From Cornus controversa (Eukaryota; Streptophyta; Magnoliopsida; Cornales; Cornaceae), in NCBI GenBank assembly GCA_026545225.1, contig CM048849.1, forward strand, positions 49,402,336 to 49,466,335: a stretch of 64,000 bases of DNA, written 5' to 3'. Of this stretch, positions 48,954-61,155 are shown piece after piece. A program made the position numbers and the translations under genes. Positions within the stretch are counted from its first letter, which is position 1. The number at the start of each line of letters is the position of its first letter. The notes under the pieces are model-generated. The model saw only the letters and a list, made by a program, of their open reading frames with translations. It had not been told where the DNA came from and did no database searches.

Positions 48954-51900
48954 AAGATCGGAGATCGGAAGCATCAATCTCAGCCATCGCGAGTCAACGG
49001 TGGATCTGACGGGTCAGATTCATCAGCTCCCTTGCTGCATCAAATACGATGGACCTTCCTCTGTTTCTCACTACTTCAACCCCAAACCAACTGGTAAATT
49101 CTATCTTTTATCCCCATTTCTCTCTCTACTCTCTCTCTTTCTAAATAGAATTTACTACTCATATGTATATACGTATATATTTTGTATTTCTATATGTCGG
49201 GATTGAGGTTGAGGATCTGATTGTGGAGGAAGCTTACTTCAGAGGAAGGAAGTTACAAGGAACAACCTTTTCCCTTCCCCAGGGCTATTCTGGTAATTAA
49301 TGTATTCCCTTCTTTGTTTCCTTAATCTATACATGTGTGTTTGTTAAAAATCATACTATTTTTGCTATAAGGTTCTATGCTGTTAAATGCCTGCTATTAA
49401 ATATAATTGACCTTATATTATTAAAATCCTGCTGCAAAATTTAATTACATCATAACCTGATTAAACACATGATGATACAATTATACATATTGAACCAAAA
49501 CACTCTAAATTAGAGCAAAAATAGTAGTTTTGTTAAATTTACACAAAAAGCTGATAAATACAAACATGGTATCAAAAAAAATAGTTCTAGAGTAGCTTTT
49601 GACCAGTCTAAGAAGATTAAGCAACCCAAGGATTTAGCTCCAGAAATTGTGACACTTTTCAAAGGCCAACCAACCGTTAGCAAAGTGTAATCGAATGCGC
49701 CAAAGCCACAAAGCGAAAAACAAGTGCCCGATCACCAATGATGGAAGTTGCTGAACCAGTCTTCATTAAGGAACTCTTCCATTGACAAAACGTTTATGGC
49801 ATAAGCCAACACACCCACAATGCTGAATGCTTTACATGGTCAAGCTCGTCTATAGATTAGAAAGAGGGAAATATTGAAAAAATCAGTACTGTTTCCTCTG
49901 TGATTGCATATATGAGCGCATTCTTTTTCCTTGAATATTGTTCTCACTCATTAACTAATAATCATAAAGTTTTGAATTCATTTGTTCTTCCTTAGTTGAA
50001 TTTGTGGAATAAGGAGTATTATTCATAGATATCTGGTGTCGCTTCTAAACTTCTGTTGTCCTAAATGGATCCTTGTATTGCAAAGCAAAGATTAAGAAAA
50101 GCAAACCTCATTTATAAAAGATCTGTTAGCCCCAGCTATTTTAAAATAATATATATATATATAAACGTATATAGGAATTTTTTTAAAATCTATTTCTAGA
50201 AGTTATGATAAAATACACCAGAGGTGGATTTACTTGATTGAAGATCTGTTTATACATTTGGCAATAGTTTAGACCTTCTGTGAAGCTATAATGGTGAGAA
50301 AATGGGCTCCATGTTGGGGAATGCAGCGTGGAAGCTTGTTGACTTACTACTTGTTACTGCATCCGGTAAGAAATGGTTGTCCAAAGGCTAATACTGAAGG
50401 TATATGAATTTGAGGAGAACTCGAACTTTGCCTTATCACAGGACGTTAAGCAGGGGTTGATGGCGTAGATTATAACAAAACATTATCGCTAGTTGCAGGG
50501 CGATCTTATGTTATCTTTGGTTGCTTATGTGCGCACAGAGTTGTTACTAGATGGATGTAACTGTTTGAAAGATGTGCTTGAAATGAATTTACATTTTACA
50601 AATCAGTGCTTAGGATATGAGACCAAAAAGATAATTAGAGGCTTTGTATATTCTTGGCATTTTATGAATCAGTGCTTAGGATATGAGACCAAAAACATAA
50701 TTAGAGGCTTTATATATTCTTGACCAAACATTTAGGCAATGATATCTCTACTACATAATGCCATCATATTGTGAGTTTGTTGATAGAGGCTAGTGGAATC
50801 ACTCTTTTAAACTGAATAAGAGGCATGGGAAAGATGCTTCCAAGGCATAAAATTTGACTTCGGGTATGTTAAATGATACAGAGCCCACTTGGGACTTGTT
50901 TAATTGAGTTGAGTCATATATTATGACTTCTTCATGTTTATTTAATGCTGATTGAGTCTGTAAGTTTCGTTACCTTTTATGACTAAGGACATGTAGGAGT
51001 GAATCATAGATTCTTTTTGTTCTCTTCTTCTTTTATCTTATATTTTTGGCAAAAGTGCACTAAACACCCATCAATTATTGAGTTGTTGCAACATACACCC
51101 TTCAACTATCAAAGATCTCAATTGAGCCCTCCAATTTTAAAAAAAGGCTCAACTTACACCCCTGAGGCTATCTAAGTTAGGCAAAATTGCATAAGAACCC
51201 TTACCAGTTAAAATAAAATAAAATGTAAAATAAAAAAGAAACTCAAATGACCTTTTAACCCTCAAATAGAACAACTCACAGATCAAACACTGATTATGCA
51301 TTCTTTTCTTTTCCTACACTAACTCAATAAAACCAGCAAACTGATGCAAAACACCAATCACTAATCATATCATGGAGTTGGGAAAGATAATTTTATCAAC
51401 CAATCATTAAGGATCTGTTATTGAACTAAGTACCCCAAAAGTGTTATTCAAGAAACAATTTTTTTTTGAGAAAAATGAGGACGTGAAGGAAATGGAGAGA
51501 AAGTAGACCAGAGAAGATGCCGTGAGAGGCACATAATTGCTTGAAATTGGAGTCAATTATTGGGTACTCACGCTCCAGAGATTTCAATGGTGCCAACTTT
51601 CTAGACCACATACATATATGTATATATATACGTATGCATACATAAACACACACATTTCGATTTCATTGGGAAATTTGACATTTGTGGTGGGTTGTGTGAA
51701 TTTGAGGTTAGAAAGGCAGAGCGTAAGTATCCTCTACAGAGAGGACCCAGTCAAAAACTGGTCTAGATACCTATGTCTCTCTCAGTCTAGATTTCTCTCT
51801 CTATATATACTGTGTTTGATCCGTCAATTGTCTTCGGTTTGTAACTTTTGTTATTTTGGACACTGCGTCCAAATCGATCAAGCTTACACAATAGTTATTC

Positions 51901-52439
51901 TGTTTGAGGGTTAAAGGGGCATTTAAATTTCCTTTTTATTTTATTTTAACTGATAAGGGTTCTTTTGTAATTTTGCCTAACTTAAATAGCCATAGGGGTG
52001 CAATTTGAGCCTTTTTTAAAGTTGGAGGGCTCAATTGAGACATTTTATAGTTCAGGAGTGCATGTTGCAACAACTCGATAGTTGAGGGATGTTTAGTGCA
52101 CTTTTGCATATATTTTTTTCTACGGTTGTAAAAAAATCTAGTAATATAATTGCAACGGTTTCTCTTCAGATGTTTTATGTAAAGAGCTTTTAATATCTTA
52201 GTCTTTTTTTTGGTTATATTCTAGTGTCTTTTTAATGACTAAATCATTTTTCTTCAGGCTTTTTCTTGGGGAAGAAGAGTTTGGACAAGAAAAAAGCTAT
52301 TGATGTACCTGAAGTAAACTCAAATTGTTGGGAGATGAATGCAAAGTTTAAAAGCATAACATTCTGGAATCATGATAGTCTTTCGTCACAAGATGATGCT
52401 TTCTTGCGTTCCTTTCATTGGCTTTTAGTCGCAAAAGCA
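48940..52439 (+). CDS. RNASEH2C: Ribonuclease H2 subunit C-like (3' end not found)
   Basis: Three exons are recognisable: 48940-49093, 49200-49292 and 52258-52439. Joined, they encode about 142 residues with VDLTGQIHQLPCCIKYDGPSSVSHYF, FRGRKLQGTTFSLPQGYSGF and CWEMNAKFKSITFWNHDSLS...FLRSFHWLLVAKA. These are the conserved blocks of plant RNase H2 non-catalytic subunit C, which stabilises the complex that removes ribonucleotides from DNA. The start is ATG 48940; an in-frame TGA stands at 48919. Oddities: the in-phase end of intron 1 is CG (49198-49199), not AG; intron 2 is 3 kb and contains a Mutator-like MITE; exon 3 has a good donor (GTAAGT) but I find no last exon (usually LH.P-V type) before the transposons. 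It may be a damaged copy or a gene whose last exon lies far to the right. Confidence 0.85.
50601..50722. repeat. Two tandem copies, period 66, in RNase H2C intron 2
   Basis: Both copies read AATCAGTGCTTAGGATATGA and continue with ATAATTAGAGGCTTT.TATATTCTTG. There are only a few differences. Confidence 0.9.
51048..52108. mobile_element. Mutator-like MITE in RNase H2C intron 2
   Basis: Ends CAAAAGTGCACTAAAC are inverted at the two borders (51050 and 52107). The arms stay similar for about 215 bases. TATATTTTT at 51039-51047 and 52109-52117 is an exact 9-bp target duplication. The centre (51260-51900) has no transposase. It sits 149 bases before the acceptor of exon 3. Confidence 0.88.
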
Positions 52440-53816
52440 GTAAGTTTTTGCTTGATCTTTGTGCACATGAAAAACTTGGTACATCCTCGGATTTAATTTT
52501 TATGTACTTTAATCTGTTGAAAGCCATGAATTAAAATATTTATCCAGACAATGTTGTTACAACATTTATTTTGGGCGGGTGAATTGCAAAAATAGATAAA
52601 AAAATCCTCGAACTATTGAGATTGTGCAAATCCCTCTCGTTCTATAAACCCCCTAAACTATAAAAATTTAGCAAAACAGGGCTTGCTGATATCTAATGTT
52701 AGTATTGTAGGTAAATGACTTATTTGGCCTTTAATATGTAATTATATAAATAAATAAAAATTAAAATTTCAAAAACCCATATTGAAACTCACAATTGTAG
52801 TCAACTCTTAACAACAATATTACTGGCATAGGCATTGAGGCCACTCTCAACTCTCATTGCTCTGGAACATTGAAGAGGGACTTAGTTAACAATATTACGG
52901 GCATCGACATTGAAGCCACCAAGAGCTCTAATATGGATGAACCAACAGGGTTCCTGAGCTATTATGTCAGCTCATCTATCTGGTAGTTTAAAATTTTCAA
53001 AGCCTATATATATATGTATATATACATATACATATACAGAGAGAGGGAGAGTATGACAATGTGTCAATGTCTGTATTGCTGGGACTTGTATACCCCCCAC
53101 CTCCTTCTTTGTTTACCAGGTCCATGTATGTGATTAGGCTAGGTTAGCAGAAATCAAAGGAAAAGACTTGCCTTATTCCAAATTCTGGAATAATAGTTAC
53201 ACAAAAATTTATTAGTTATCCAATTGTGAGTCAGTGCTCCACCAGAAGCAAAAATTTCCTTGCAACCCCTGGTGATACGTACTCGCCACCAAACAACCCT
53301 CAATGGTAGTCATAGGAATGATTACTCCTAGTCCTCGCTATTGAGCAAGAGCGGTTTAGCTATTCCTACAGACCTTTGAATGGAGTCCACCAGGATCTTG
53401 CAACACTAATGCGGAACTGATTTGTAATGGAACCTATTCAATGGCAACTCCATGACATGAGACACTTGCCTGATCATCTTTTGAAGTGCCTCATGGCAGA
53501 CTGTGGTGGTTCTGTGCCAGTGGTATTCATCAAGCTTGGATTCGACAATTATAGGTACAAAAATTGCTTAGCTAATTATTGTTAATTATCTCAATACACA
53601 CACCAAAAATAAAGAACACAATATCTTTAGAGAGAGATTTCAAGAGGTGGATTCGAGGATTCCTTTCATTCACTTGTCATTGGATATTTATACAAGTAGG
53701 AATCCCAGTACTTTTAGGACTGTAGTTCTCTTATTTGTAGCTATCTTTACTCTTAAAAATTTGAATTCTTTTTTGAGTTTGCACTTGTATTTGGATTGAA
53801 CTATTTTAGCCTTTAA
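52440..53816. other. Downstream of RNase H2C exon 3, last exon not found
   Basis: I looked for a short last exon in phase 0 with the usual LH.PV-like start. The only thing seen is CAG|GTCCATGTATGTGATTAG near 53119-53137 (VHVCD then stop), which is too weak to call. A small TA/GA microsatellite lies at 53008-53050. Confidence 0.5.
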
Positions 53817-56560
53817 ATGAAGGCGATTGGGACGACTAGGCCCTCTAACTTCATCGACCCAGTCCTTTGGGTTTCTGCTGACACTTGGGCTCAAATCGAC
53901 TTGGGTTTGGTCCGTTTGTGTATCAATTTGGCCCATTGGACTAAGCGAGAATTTTGCCCCCACACATTGCCCCCAATTCCCTTCAGTTATGAATTTCGTC
54001 ATAATGGAGGAAGTTTGTATAGGTTTTGTGATGATTTAGGTGCCTGTATCGAGATTCTTCATTTAATGCTGAGGTACTTGGCGACGGCGCTGAGCACGTA
54101 AGTAACTATTTCACGTTACCCTTTGCATTTTGTCTTGATACTTGTCATTTTCAGTTAGAAATCTTCTACAACTGATTGCCTTCTCTTCCAGATTCACTCT
54201 CTTTTGATTTTATTGGTATCGATCGGTCTTCTCAGGTTAGTTTTCATCTTTTCACTTGCATATTTCCTTTATGATGTCTTTTAGTGATAGTGATCGTACT
54301 ACTTCTGACAACCAAGAAGTCACTATGTCTAGTTCTTCCCTTCTAGTTGTAGAAACTGCTCTACTTATTGCTGTGGCTGGGGAAGCAGTCACTTCCGATC
54401 AGGGTGCGGTTGTCACTCCAATGACTAGGCAGTGGTTGATCTTGACAAAGTCAGAAAGGAATGCCACATTCCTAATGAAGTTATAATCGAGGGTTATCCC
54501 TTGGATTTTGACTACAGTGTTATTGAGGGAGTTGAGGAGGGCGAAATTTTCTTATCGGCTTCCCACTTGAAGACTTTCAGATTTTCACTTCATCATTTCT
54601 TCAGTTTTGTTCTTTTCAAACTGAAGCTTGTGTCGCTTTAGCTAAATCTTAATTTTTTTCGTAATCATTTCTTGTATGTTTTCCTTAAACCGCGGCCACA
54701 AGCTTACCTCCACTTGAACGATCTTTTATTCTACTACTCCTTTCATTGGGTTAGATCAGAAGATAATCGCTATCATCTGTTTCCTAATAAGAACAGAAAA
54801 TTTGTTATGATACTTCCACTTTTGACAAGTTGTGGAAGGAAAAACTTGTCCTGGTGAAGGGGGTCTGGAATGTTAGAGCAACCCATAAATTTCCCATCTC
54901 CACCACTTTTGGTGATGCTGTGATTCTCTCATTCTTTCTTTCTGGCAAGTCTTAGGATGTTTTTCTCTTCTTTTTTAAGAGCTTTGTACTTCTCATAACT
55001 TTACTGTGTTATTCTTTGTTTTACAGACGAGTGAATTGAGTTTTTAAGGGAGAAAGTTTGGAGTCTCCGTCCTTCTGTGAAGAAGTATCTGTCATGTTAG
55101 CAACTCCAAGCTACTGCTTGTCAAGCTTTTGTCGAATCTTCTTCTCTGTACTCAATTTCAGATTTTGAGATAGAGATGCCAGAGCTTAAGACGAGGAGGG
55201 GATCCTCCAGTTCTAGCCTTGCTAAGGCTAAGAATGTTGAGGGGTGTTCTAAGGCCCAACACGATAAATGCAAAGTCGCTACCCCCTCTTCCCCTCAGAA
55301 GAGGGCTTCTTCCTGTGCTGCTCCGACGCCCAAGCGCCAGAAGCTGATGGAGGACGCCGTGAAGGGCCAGAACTCTTTCTTTTCTGCTCTGGCTTTATTT
55401 GGTTTTGCTGGTGGTGTGGTTGATGAGCCGTTTATTGGCTCATCTCATCAGTGGACTCCGGACTTGAAGAAGTTTGTTGGTTCTTCCTTGATGGTGGGCG
55501 ATTGTGTTACCCTTGATCGTGAGGTAATGGGAGTTTTGCTCGTGGGATCTGGCTTCCCATAGATGAGTTCTTTGCCAATGCGCCTTTTTATGCCATCGAG
55601 GTTTGTTCTATCCAATTTTCTATGCATTCCTTTATTCTGTTTTTGATTTTTCGATCTGACGCAGTTTTTTTTTTTTTTTTTGTTATGATGTAGAGCACAT
55701 ATATGATAATCTCTCTCTATAAGGCTTTAGAGGTCAAACGTCTGAACGGGCGTAAGGCCGAAAGCCTTGGAGTCTTTGGCTGAAAAACAGAAGGCTATTG
55801 GTTACTTTGAGTAGATGGCTCTGGAGGCTGAGGAGTGGACTGCTGAACTTGAGACAATGCTATAGGTCTGCAGAGCTGGGGGACTGGAAATGTACTAGCA
55901 CTTCTTGAAGATTCCAGCTCTGAAGCTTGCTGATGGTTTTCGCTATGACTTTGAGCAAAGAGAGAAAGTTGTAGCTGAACGAGATTATGCTGATCTTGAT
56001 GAGTTTAATGATGATCAGACCATTGACTCGTTTGGTGAATACGACATTCTTGTGCCTGGCAAGGCCGAATGCAAGTTCATGGATTTTCTCAAGAGTTGTG
56101 CTCAGTTCCTCCCCCTTCTTCCTTGGTGGTTGCTGTTTCTGCTCCTCCTTCTTCTGATCAGGCCACATCAGAAGTGCCCACTCCTGCTAGGAAGGGTACT
56201 CCAATTGTTGATTCCTTTGACTAGGATTTCAGCAAAGAAGATGGGGCAGCTCCCCAGGTTTGACTCGTGCAATTCTTTTTTTTTTTTTGCTTTCTTTTTT
56301 CTTTCCTTGAGGGATAAGTTGTACCCCCATTCTTGTAATGACAATTTTGATAAATACCAATGTTTTGATGCTAGAAGTTCTCCAAATTCATTTCTGGATT
56401 CAGACTAATACTTGTGTTTTTGATAGCTTCTTTGTATTGATAGTTGCCTTAGCAGGTTGGGCTCCAGCCCTTTTTCACAACCGGAAACTTCCTTCCAGTT
56501 TTAGTAATGCTAACGATCAACGTTCGACGTTTGATGTCTTTCTCTTCTTTAACAAGAGGA
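53817..56560 (+). mobile_element. Degenerate gypsy-type transposon gag-like region
   Basis: A series of short plus-strand frames makes sense together. 54432-54850 reads VRKECHIPNEV..., FRFSLHHFFSFVLFKLK and FHWVRSEDNRYHLFPNKN, resembling the plant 'putative gypsy type transposon' domain (Pfam Transposase_28, recalled). 55176-55562 is a basic Ser-rich stretch (SSSSLAKAK, TPKRQKL). 55905 onwards is acidic (FEQREKVVAERDYADLDEF). Stops and frameshifts separate them. No integrase or polymerase is seen, so this looks like a large non-autonomous derivative. LTR borders were not found. Confidence 0.55.
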
Positions 56561-56639
56561 TTTAGTAGGGGACTAACCAAAGCGATTAGCTTGTGATGAC
56601 GACTGCTTTTGGGCCTATGGTCTCTTTTATTTGATAAGA

Positions 56640-56965
56640 GATCGGTTTTTCAGACCTTAGCCTCAATAAGCGATCGGTCATTTATGACTTTAGTTTCAAT
56701 AAACGATCGGTCGTTTAAGATCTTAGCTTGAATAAGTGATCGGTCGTTTACGATCTTAGCTTGTTTTGGGCCTATGACCTCTTTTTAATAAGCGATCGGT
56801 CGTTTAAGATCTTAGCTTGATCTGGGCCTATGACCTTTTTTTAATAAGCGATCGGTCTCTCAGACCTTAATTTTAATAAGTGATCGGTCATTTAAGACCA
56901 AATGTTGAATTGGGTCTATAACCTCTTTTTATTAAGCGATCGATCATTTAAGACCAAATGTTGAT
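56640..56965. repeat. Eight-copy CGATCGGTC tandem repeat
   Basis: The core AATAAGCGATCGGTCGTTTA followed by AGATCTTAGCTTG (about 33 bases) recurs. Eight GATCGGT/GATCGAT cores are visible. In some periods a GGGCCTATGACCTCTTTTT spacer lengthens the unit to about 56 bases. The core contains the palindrome CGATCG. It lies between the gypsy-like region and the copia element. Confidence 0.85.
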
Positions 56966-59567
56966 TTGGGAACTATAGTCTATGGGCTCAAGCCATGTGT
57001 AACTTTCTAAAAGGACATAAACTCTGGCATATTGTTATTGGAGACATATAAAGCTTTATAAAAGATGACAAGGTAGATGAAACAAAGTATTCTGATCGTT
57101 TTGATGATTGGGATAACAAAAATCATCAAATCATCGCCTGGTTGCACAATACTTCAGTACCCTCAATCCATCTTCAGTTTGGTCGTTTTGAGACAACAAA
57201 AGAAATATGGGATTTATTGGCCCATTGATATACTACCGCTGATTTTGCTCATCAATATCAACTTTTGGGTACGCTTCATTGTATGAATCAGTAGCCTGGA
57301 CAATCTATTAGTGATTTTCTCTCTCAAATGCACTCTCTTTGGGATCAACTTGCTCTCTCGGAACCTATGTGGGAGTGTAATATTGATGCCGCTAACTTCA
57401 CTACCTATCGTGATCATATGCGTCTTGTTCAGTTTCTCATGACCCTTACTAGTGACTTTGAGCCTGATAGGGCTTCTCTTCTTCATCGACAGAGGCCTAC
57501 GCTTGATTCTGCCATCTCTGAGCTCATTTCAGAGGAGACTCGACTTGGTACATTGAAATCTCAATGCTCCGATGTTGTTCTTGCCACCTTTCCACGCATC
57601 TCGCACATTAGTAAGTCTTCTACTAGACAGAAACTTTACGAATTCTGTCATAAGATTGGTCATCTTCTTCTGGAGTGCCTTGTTATTGTCTGTTGAAACT
57701 GTCAGAAGAAAGGTTATATTGCAAGTAATTGCTCTACACAGTCTTCTTTGGAATGTCGGTATTTGTCATATGCTTGTTCATGTCATTGGAGATTGTCCCC
57801 GGAGATCGCTGCGCGCTGATCATGTTAGAGGTAATTCATTCAAATCGGCCACTTCATCCGGATTCAGTTCTCGCGCTGCTGTCACTACTGCAGTCAATGA
57901 TGATCCTCCTATTGAGAACTCATCGTCCACTATATTTACTGGCAAACTTGAGACCATTCTTAAATAGTTTTTATCTAAATTTAGTTCGACTATTGCTATG
58001 TCTGTTATTCTAGGTACTTCTTCTTGGTTATCATGACCTTCGATTCTACTCTTTTCTCCTTTAAAACACTTGATTCTCGTGCTCCTACTATTTATCTTGC
58101 TAATAAATCACACATCGATGTTAGTCATATAGGACATATTTCCACTTCTACCTTATTACTTTCTCATACTTATCTTATTCCTAAACTTACTCTCAATCTT
58201 ATTTCCGTTGGTCAATTATATGAACTCGGTCTTGATTTATATTTTTCTTCCACTGGTTGCTATGTGCAGGACTTGTGAACGGGACAGATTCTTGGGACGG
58301 GCCGTAAGGTTGGAAGATTGTTTGAGCTCATTTCACTCCAAGTTGCATCTATTTCCACTTCTCTATTTCAGTCTACTCTTTTTACATCGTCTAACTCCTC
58401 TATTTTCTTGTGGCATTCTTGTCTAGGTCACGCTTTTGTTAGTCGAATTCGTCCTTTAATTTCTAGTGGTAAATTAGGACATGTCAATGATGAGACTATT
58501 AATTATTTACCATGTCAACTTGCTAAACAACCAGCTTTACCTTTTAATAAAAGTGAGTATATTTCATTTGCACCTTTTGATTTAATTCATTTTGATGTAT
58601 GGGGACATTCACCAACTCCCACTATGGGTGGCTCTAAGTATTTTGTTCTCTTTATTGATGATTATTCTCGTTTTACTTAGATATATCTTATGCATTCCAG
58701 ATTCGAGTTACCACAACTTTATGTTACTTTTGCTATTATAATTAAAATTTAATTTTCTAAAACTATTAAAATTCTTCGTATTGATAATGCCATGGAATAT
58801 CGAGAATCAACTTTTCAAAAATTTCTTTAGCAACATGGTACAATTGTTCAGCAATCATGCCCAGAGACCTCCCAACAAAATAGGCGTGTTAAACGTAAAC
58901 ATAGACATGTGTTAGACTCTATTTGTGCTATACTCATTTCCGCTTCTTGCTCGGAATGTTTTTGGGGGGAAGCTGCCCTTATTGTCATTTACATGATCAA
59001 TCATGTTCCCTCTGCAGTTATTCATCATCAATCTCCTTATGAACGTTTATATGGTACTTCCCTTAACTATTCTCTTCTTAAAATATTTGGTTAGGCGTGT
59101 TTTGTCTTACTTCAACCACATGAGCATACAAAATTGGAACCCCGTTCACGATTGTGCTGAGTATGGAATAAAACATAAAGGGTATCGTTGTTGGGATCCT
59201 CTTTCCAATCGTCTTCGGTTATCTCGTCATGTTGTCTTCTGGGAACACACAATGTTCTCTTTTTTATCTCCATTTTGCCTCTCTGTTGCTCATAGTATTC
59301 TATTTTTTACTGACCCTTCTATTGAGTTGTTTTCTAGTGACTTTGTTGCAGGTACATTTGATAAGTCATCTTCTAACAACCTTTCGGCCTCTCCTCCTGA
59401 ATCTGTTTCGCTCACGAGTCATATCACAGACCAAACTGAGATTTCTTCATCGTCTCTTGACACTTCTAAATCTCTCACTTTTTCATCTCTGGATCCTTCT
59501 CTTCAACGTTCCACTCGGGTAAGAGAACCTTCTGTTCGTCTTCAAGATTTCCATTATTTCTCTGCTA

Positions 59568-60270
59568 TTGTTTTTTTTGCATGAGCCTCAAACTTATAGA
59601 AAGGCTCAGTCTAACCCTCATTGGCAGCAAGCCATGACAAAAGAACTACAAGCTTTGGAAAAGACTCATACTTGGGATTTGGTTGATCTACCTTGTGGCA
59701 AGACAGCTGTGGGGTGTAAATGGGTCTACAAGATCAAAACTCGCTCTGATAGGTTTGTAGAGCGCTATAAGGCTCTTCTTGTCGCTAAAGGATTTACACA
59801 AGAGTACGGTATTTATTATGAGGAGACATTTGCTCATGTTGTCCGTCTTACTACTGTACGAAGTTTATTAGCGATTGTTGTTGTTCGTAAATGGGAGCTT
59901 TTCCAAATGGACTTCAAAAATGCATTTCTTAATGGAGATTTGCAAGAGGAAGTTTACATGCAACCTCCCCTTGGGTTTCCTCATTCTTCACATCAAGTTT
60001 GCAAACTTCGTCGTACTCTGTACGGTCTCAAATAGGCACTTAGAGCTTGGTTTGCAAAATTCAGTACTACAATTGGGCATTTTGATTTCACCTCAAGCTC
60101 ACATGACTCTGTTATTTTCATTCGTAAGTCTGATAAAGGAATTTGTCTCCTCTTACTTTACGTGGATGATATAATTATCATAGGTGATGATCTCTCTAAA
60201 ATCTTAGATTTTAAAAAATTTCTTAACCAACATTTTGAGAAGAAAGATTTTGGCCCTTTCGGTTATTTTG
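59568..60270 (+). pseudogene. Copia reverse transcriptase with in-frame stop
   Basis: A clean open stretch of 155 codons ends at YGLK-stop (TAG at 60033-60035), where copia elements normally have YGLKQ. The frame then continues without shift through ALRAWFAKFS to LLYVDDIIIIGDD and LNQHFEKKDFG. One C-to-T change therefore separates the two halves. Confidence 0.88.
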
Positions 60271-60432
60271 TGCGTCATCATCTACTTCAAGGTACTCTTC
60301 GATTAGTTTTTGTTAGTTCTACTGCCTAGATTGCTGATATCTTCACCAAAACACATTCCCTGGGATATTTTTAAGATTTAATTTTTAAACTCAAGTTGGT
60401 CTCCACTCTCCCACCTTGAGGTTGAGGGGGGA

Positions 60433-60652
60433 TGTTAGTGTATATTTATTATATATGTTCTATGTTGTAAATCATTTCCTAATCCATCTAGGTGTCCTAA
60501 TTCATCTAGGATTATGTTTTTTATCTGCCAAGTAAACTTGGCCTCCAAGACTGGATGTCTATAAATAGGCCTTATGTGCATTGTACATATGTGACATAAT
60601 ATATTGAAATAATAGAGATTAATGCAATCCACTACTGATTTGAGACCCAACA
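60433..60652 (+). repeat. 3' LTR of the truncated copia element
   Basis: This 220-base LTR begins TGTTAGTGTATATTTA and ends GACCCAACA. It contains TATAAATAGGCC (TATA-like) near 60550. Confidence 0.85.
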
Positions 60653-61155
60653 CTGTGAAGACGCACTACCAAGTTGCTAAAACAGACTTATTAACTATAA
60701 ACCAGGCACGGGTTCAACCGGATTCAACCAAGGTTGTCGTGTAGTTTTTTCAAATGTGAAAAACGTAAAATATTGATTTGATTCTATACAATATTTGTGA
60801 ACTTCAAGTTTAAAGAGGTAAATTCAACGGTCAATTCCATTTGATTTTGATTCTTTTCTTTTTTGTTTGAGAATCTGTGTCGTAAATATTGTAAAGAAAT
60901 TGATATGGCTTGCTTATCAGCGAAAATGATTCAAATTGCTTGAATTTTGAGCATGTCTGGAAAACCATTTGAGTTAATTGATTTCAAGTTCAATAGCATC
61001 AATCCGAATTGTTTGTTTTCTCTGCAGGTTATATATATTTAATATATGTATGCATATATGTATAAACCATGTTATATATATATATATATGAATGGATTTA
61101 TGGAAATAAATAATTATATATATATAGAGAGAGAGAGGAGAGAGAGAAAGTAAAG
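60653..61155. other. Intergenic DNA
   Basis: No coding frame is credible. TA runs near 61072-61090 and 61110-61127 are followed by a GA run. Confidence 0.6.

Larger units (their letters stand above)
56990..60652 (+). mobile_element. 5'-truncated Ty1/copia element
   Basis: Gag is readable from about 57060 (DWDNKNHQIIAWL, then ISDFLSQMHSLWDQLALSEP). Next come a degenerate zinc-knuckle (FCHKIGHLLLEC, CQKKGYIASNC), a pre-integrase and integrase region 58020-59200 (FLWHSCLGHAF, FDLIHFDVWGHSP), and reverse transcriptase 59568-60250 with KWVYKIK, MDFKNAFLNGDL and an intact YVDD (60159-60170). After RT it jumps to the very end of RNase H (SSTA-stop-IADIFTKTHSL), so RNase H is almost wholly deleted. 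A purine tract GAGGTTGAGGGGGG precedes the 3' LTR. No 5' LTR exists in the window. Many stops break the frame. Confidence 0.9.

Noticed and set aside
50493..50723. 76-codon frame with two NQCLGYETK blocks
   Set aside because: The protein repeat simply reflects the 66-base DNA tandem repeat in RNase H2C intron 2.
53119..53137. Possible last exon of RNase H2C (VHVCD then stop)
   Set aside because: Has a CAG acceptor and correct phase but encodes only five residues without the conserved LH.PV-type ending.
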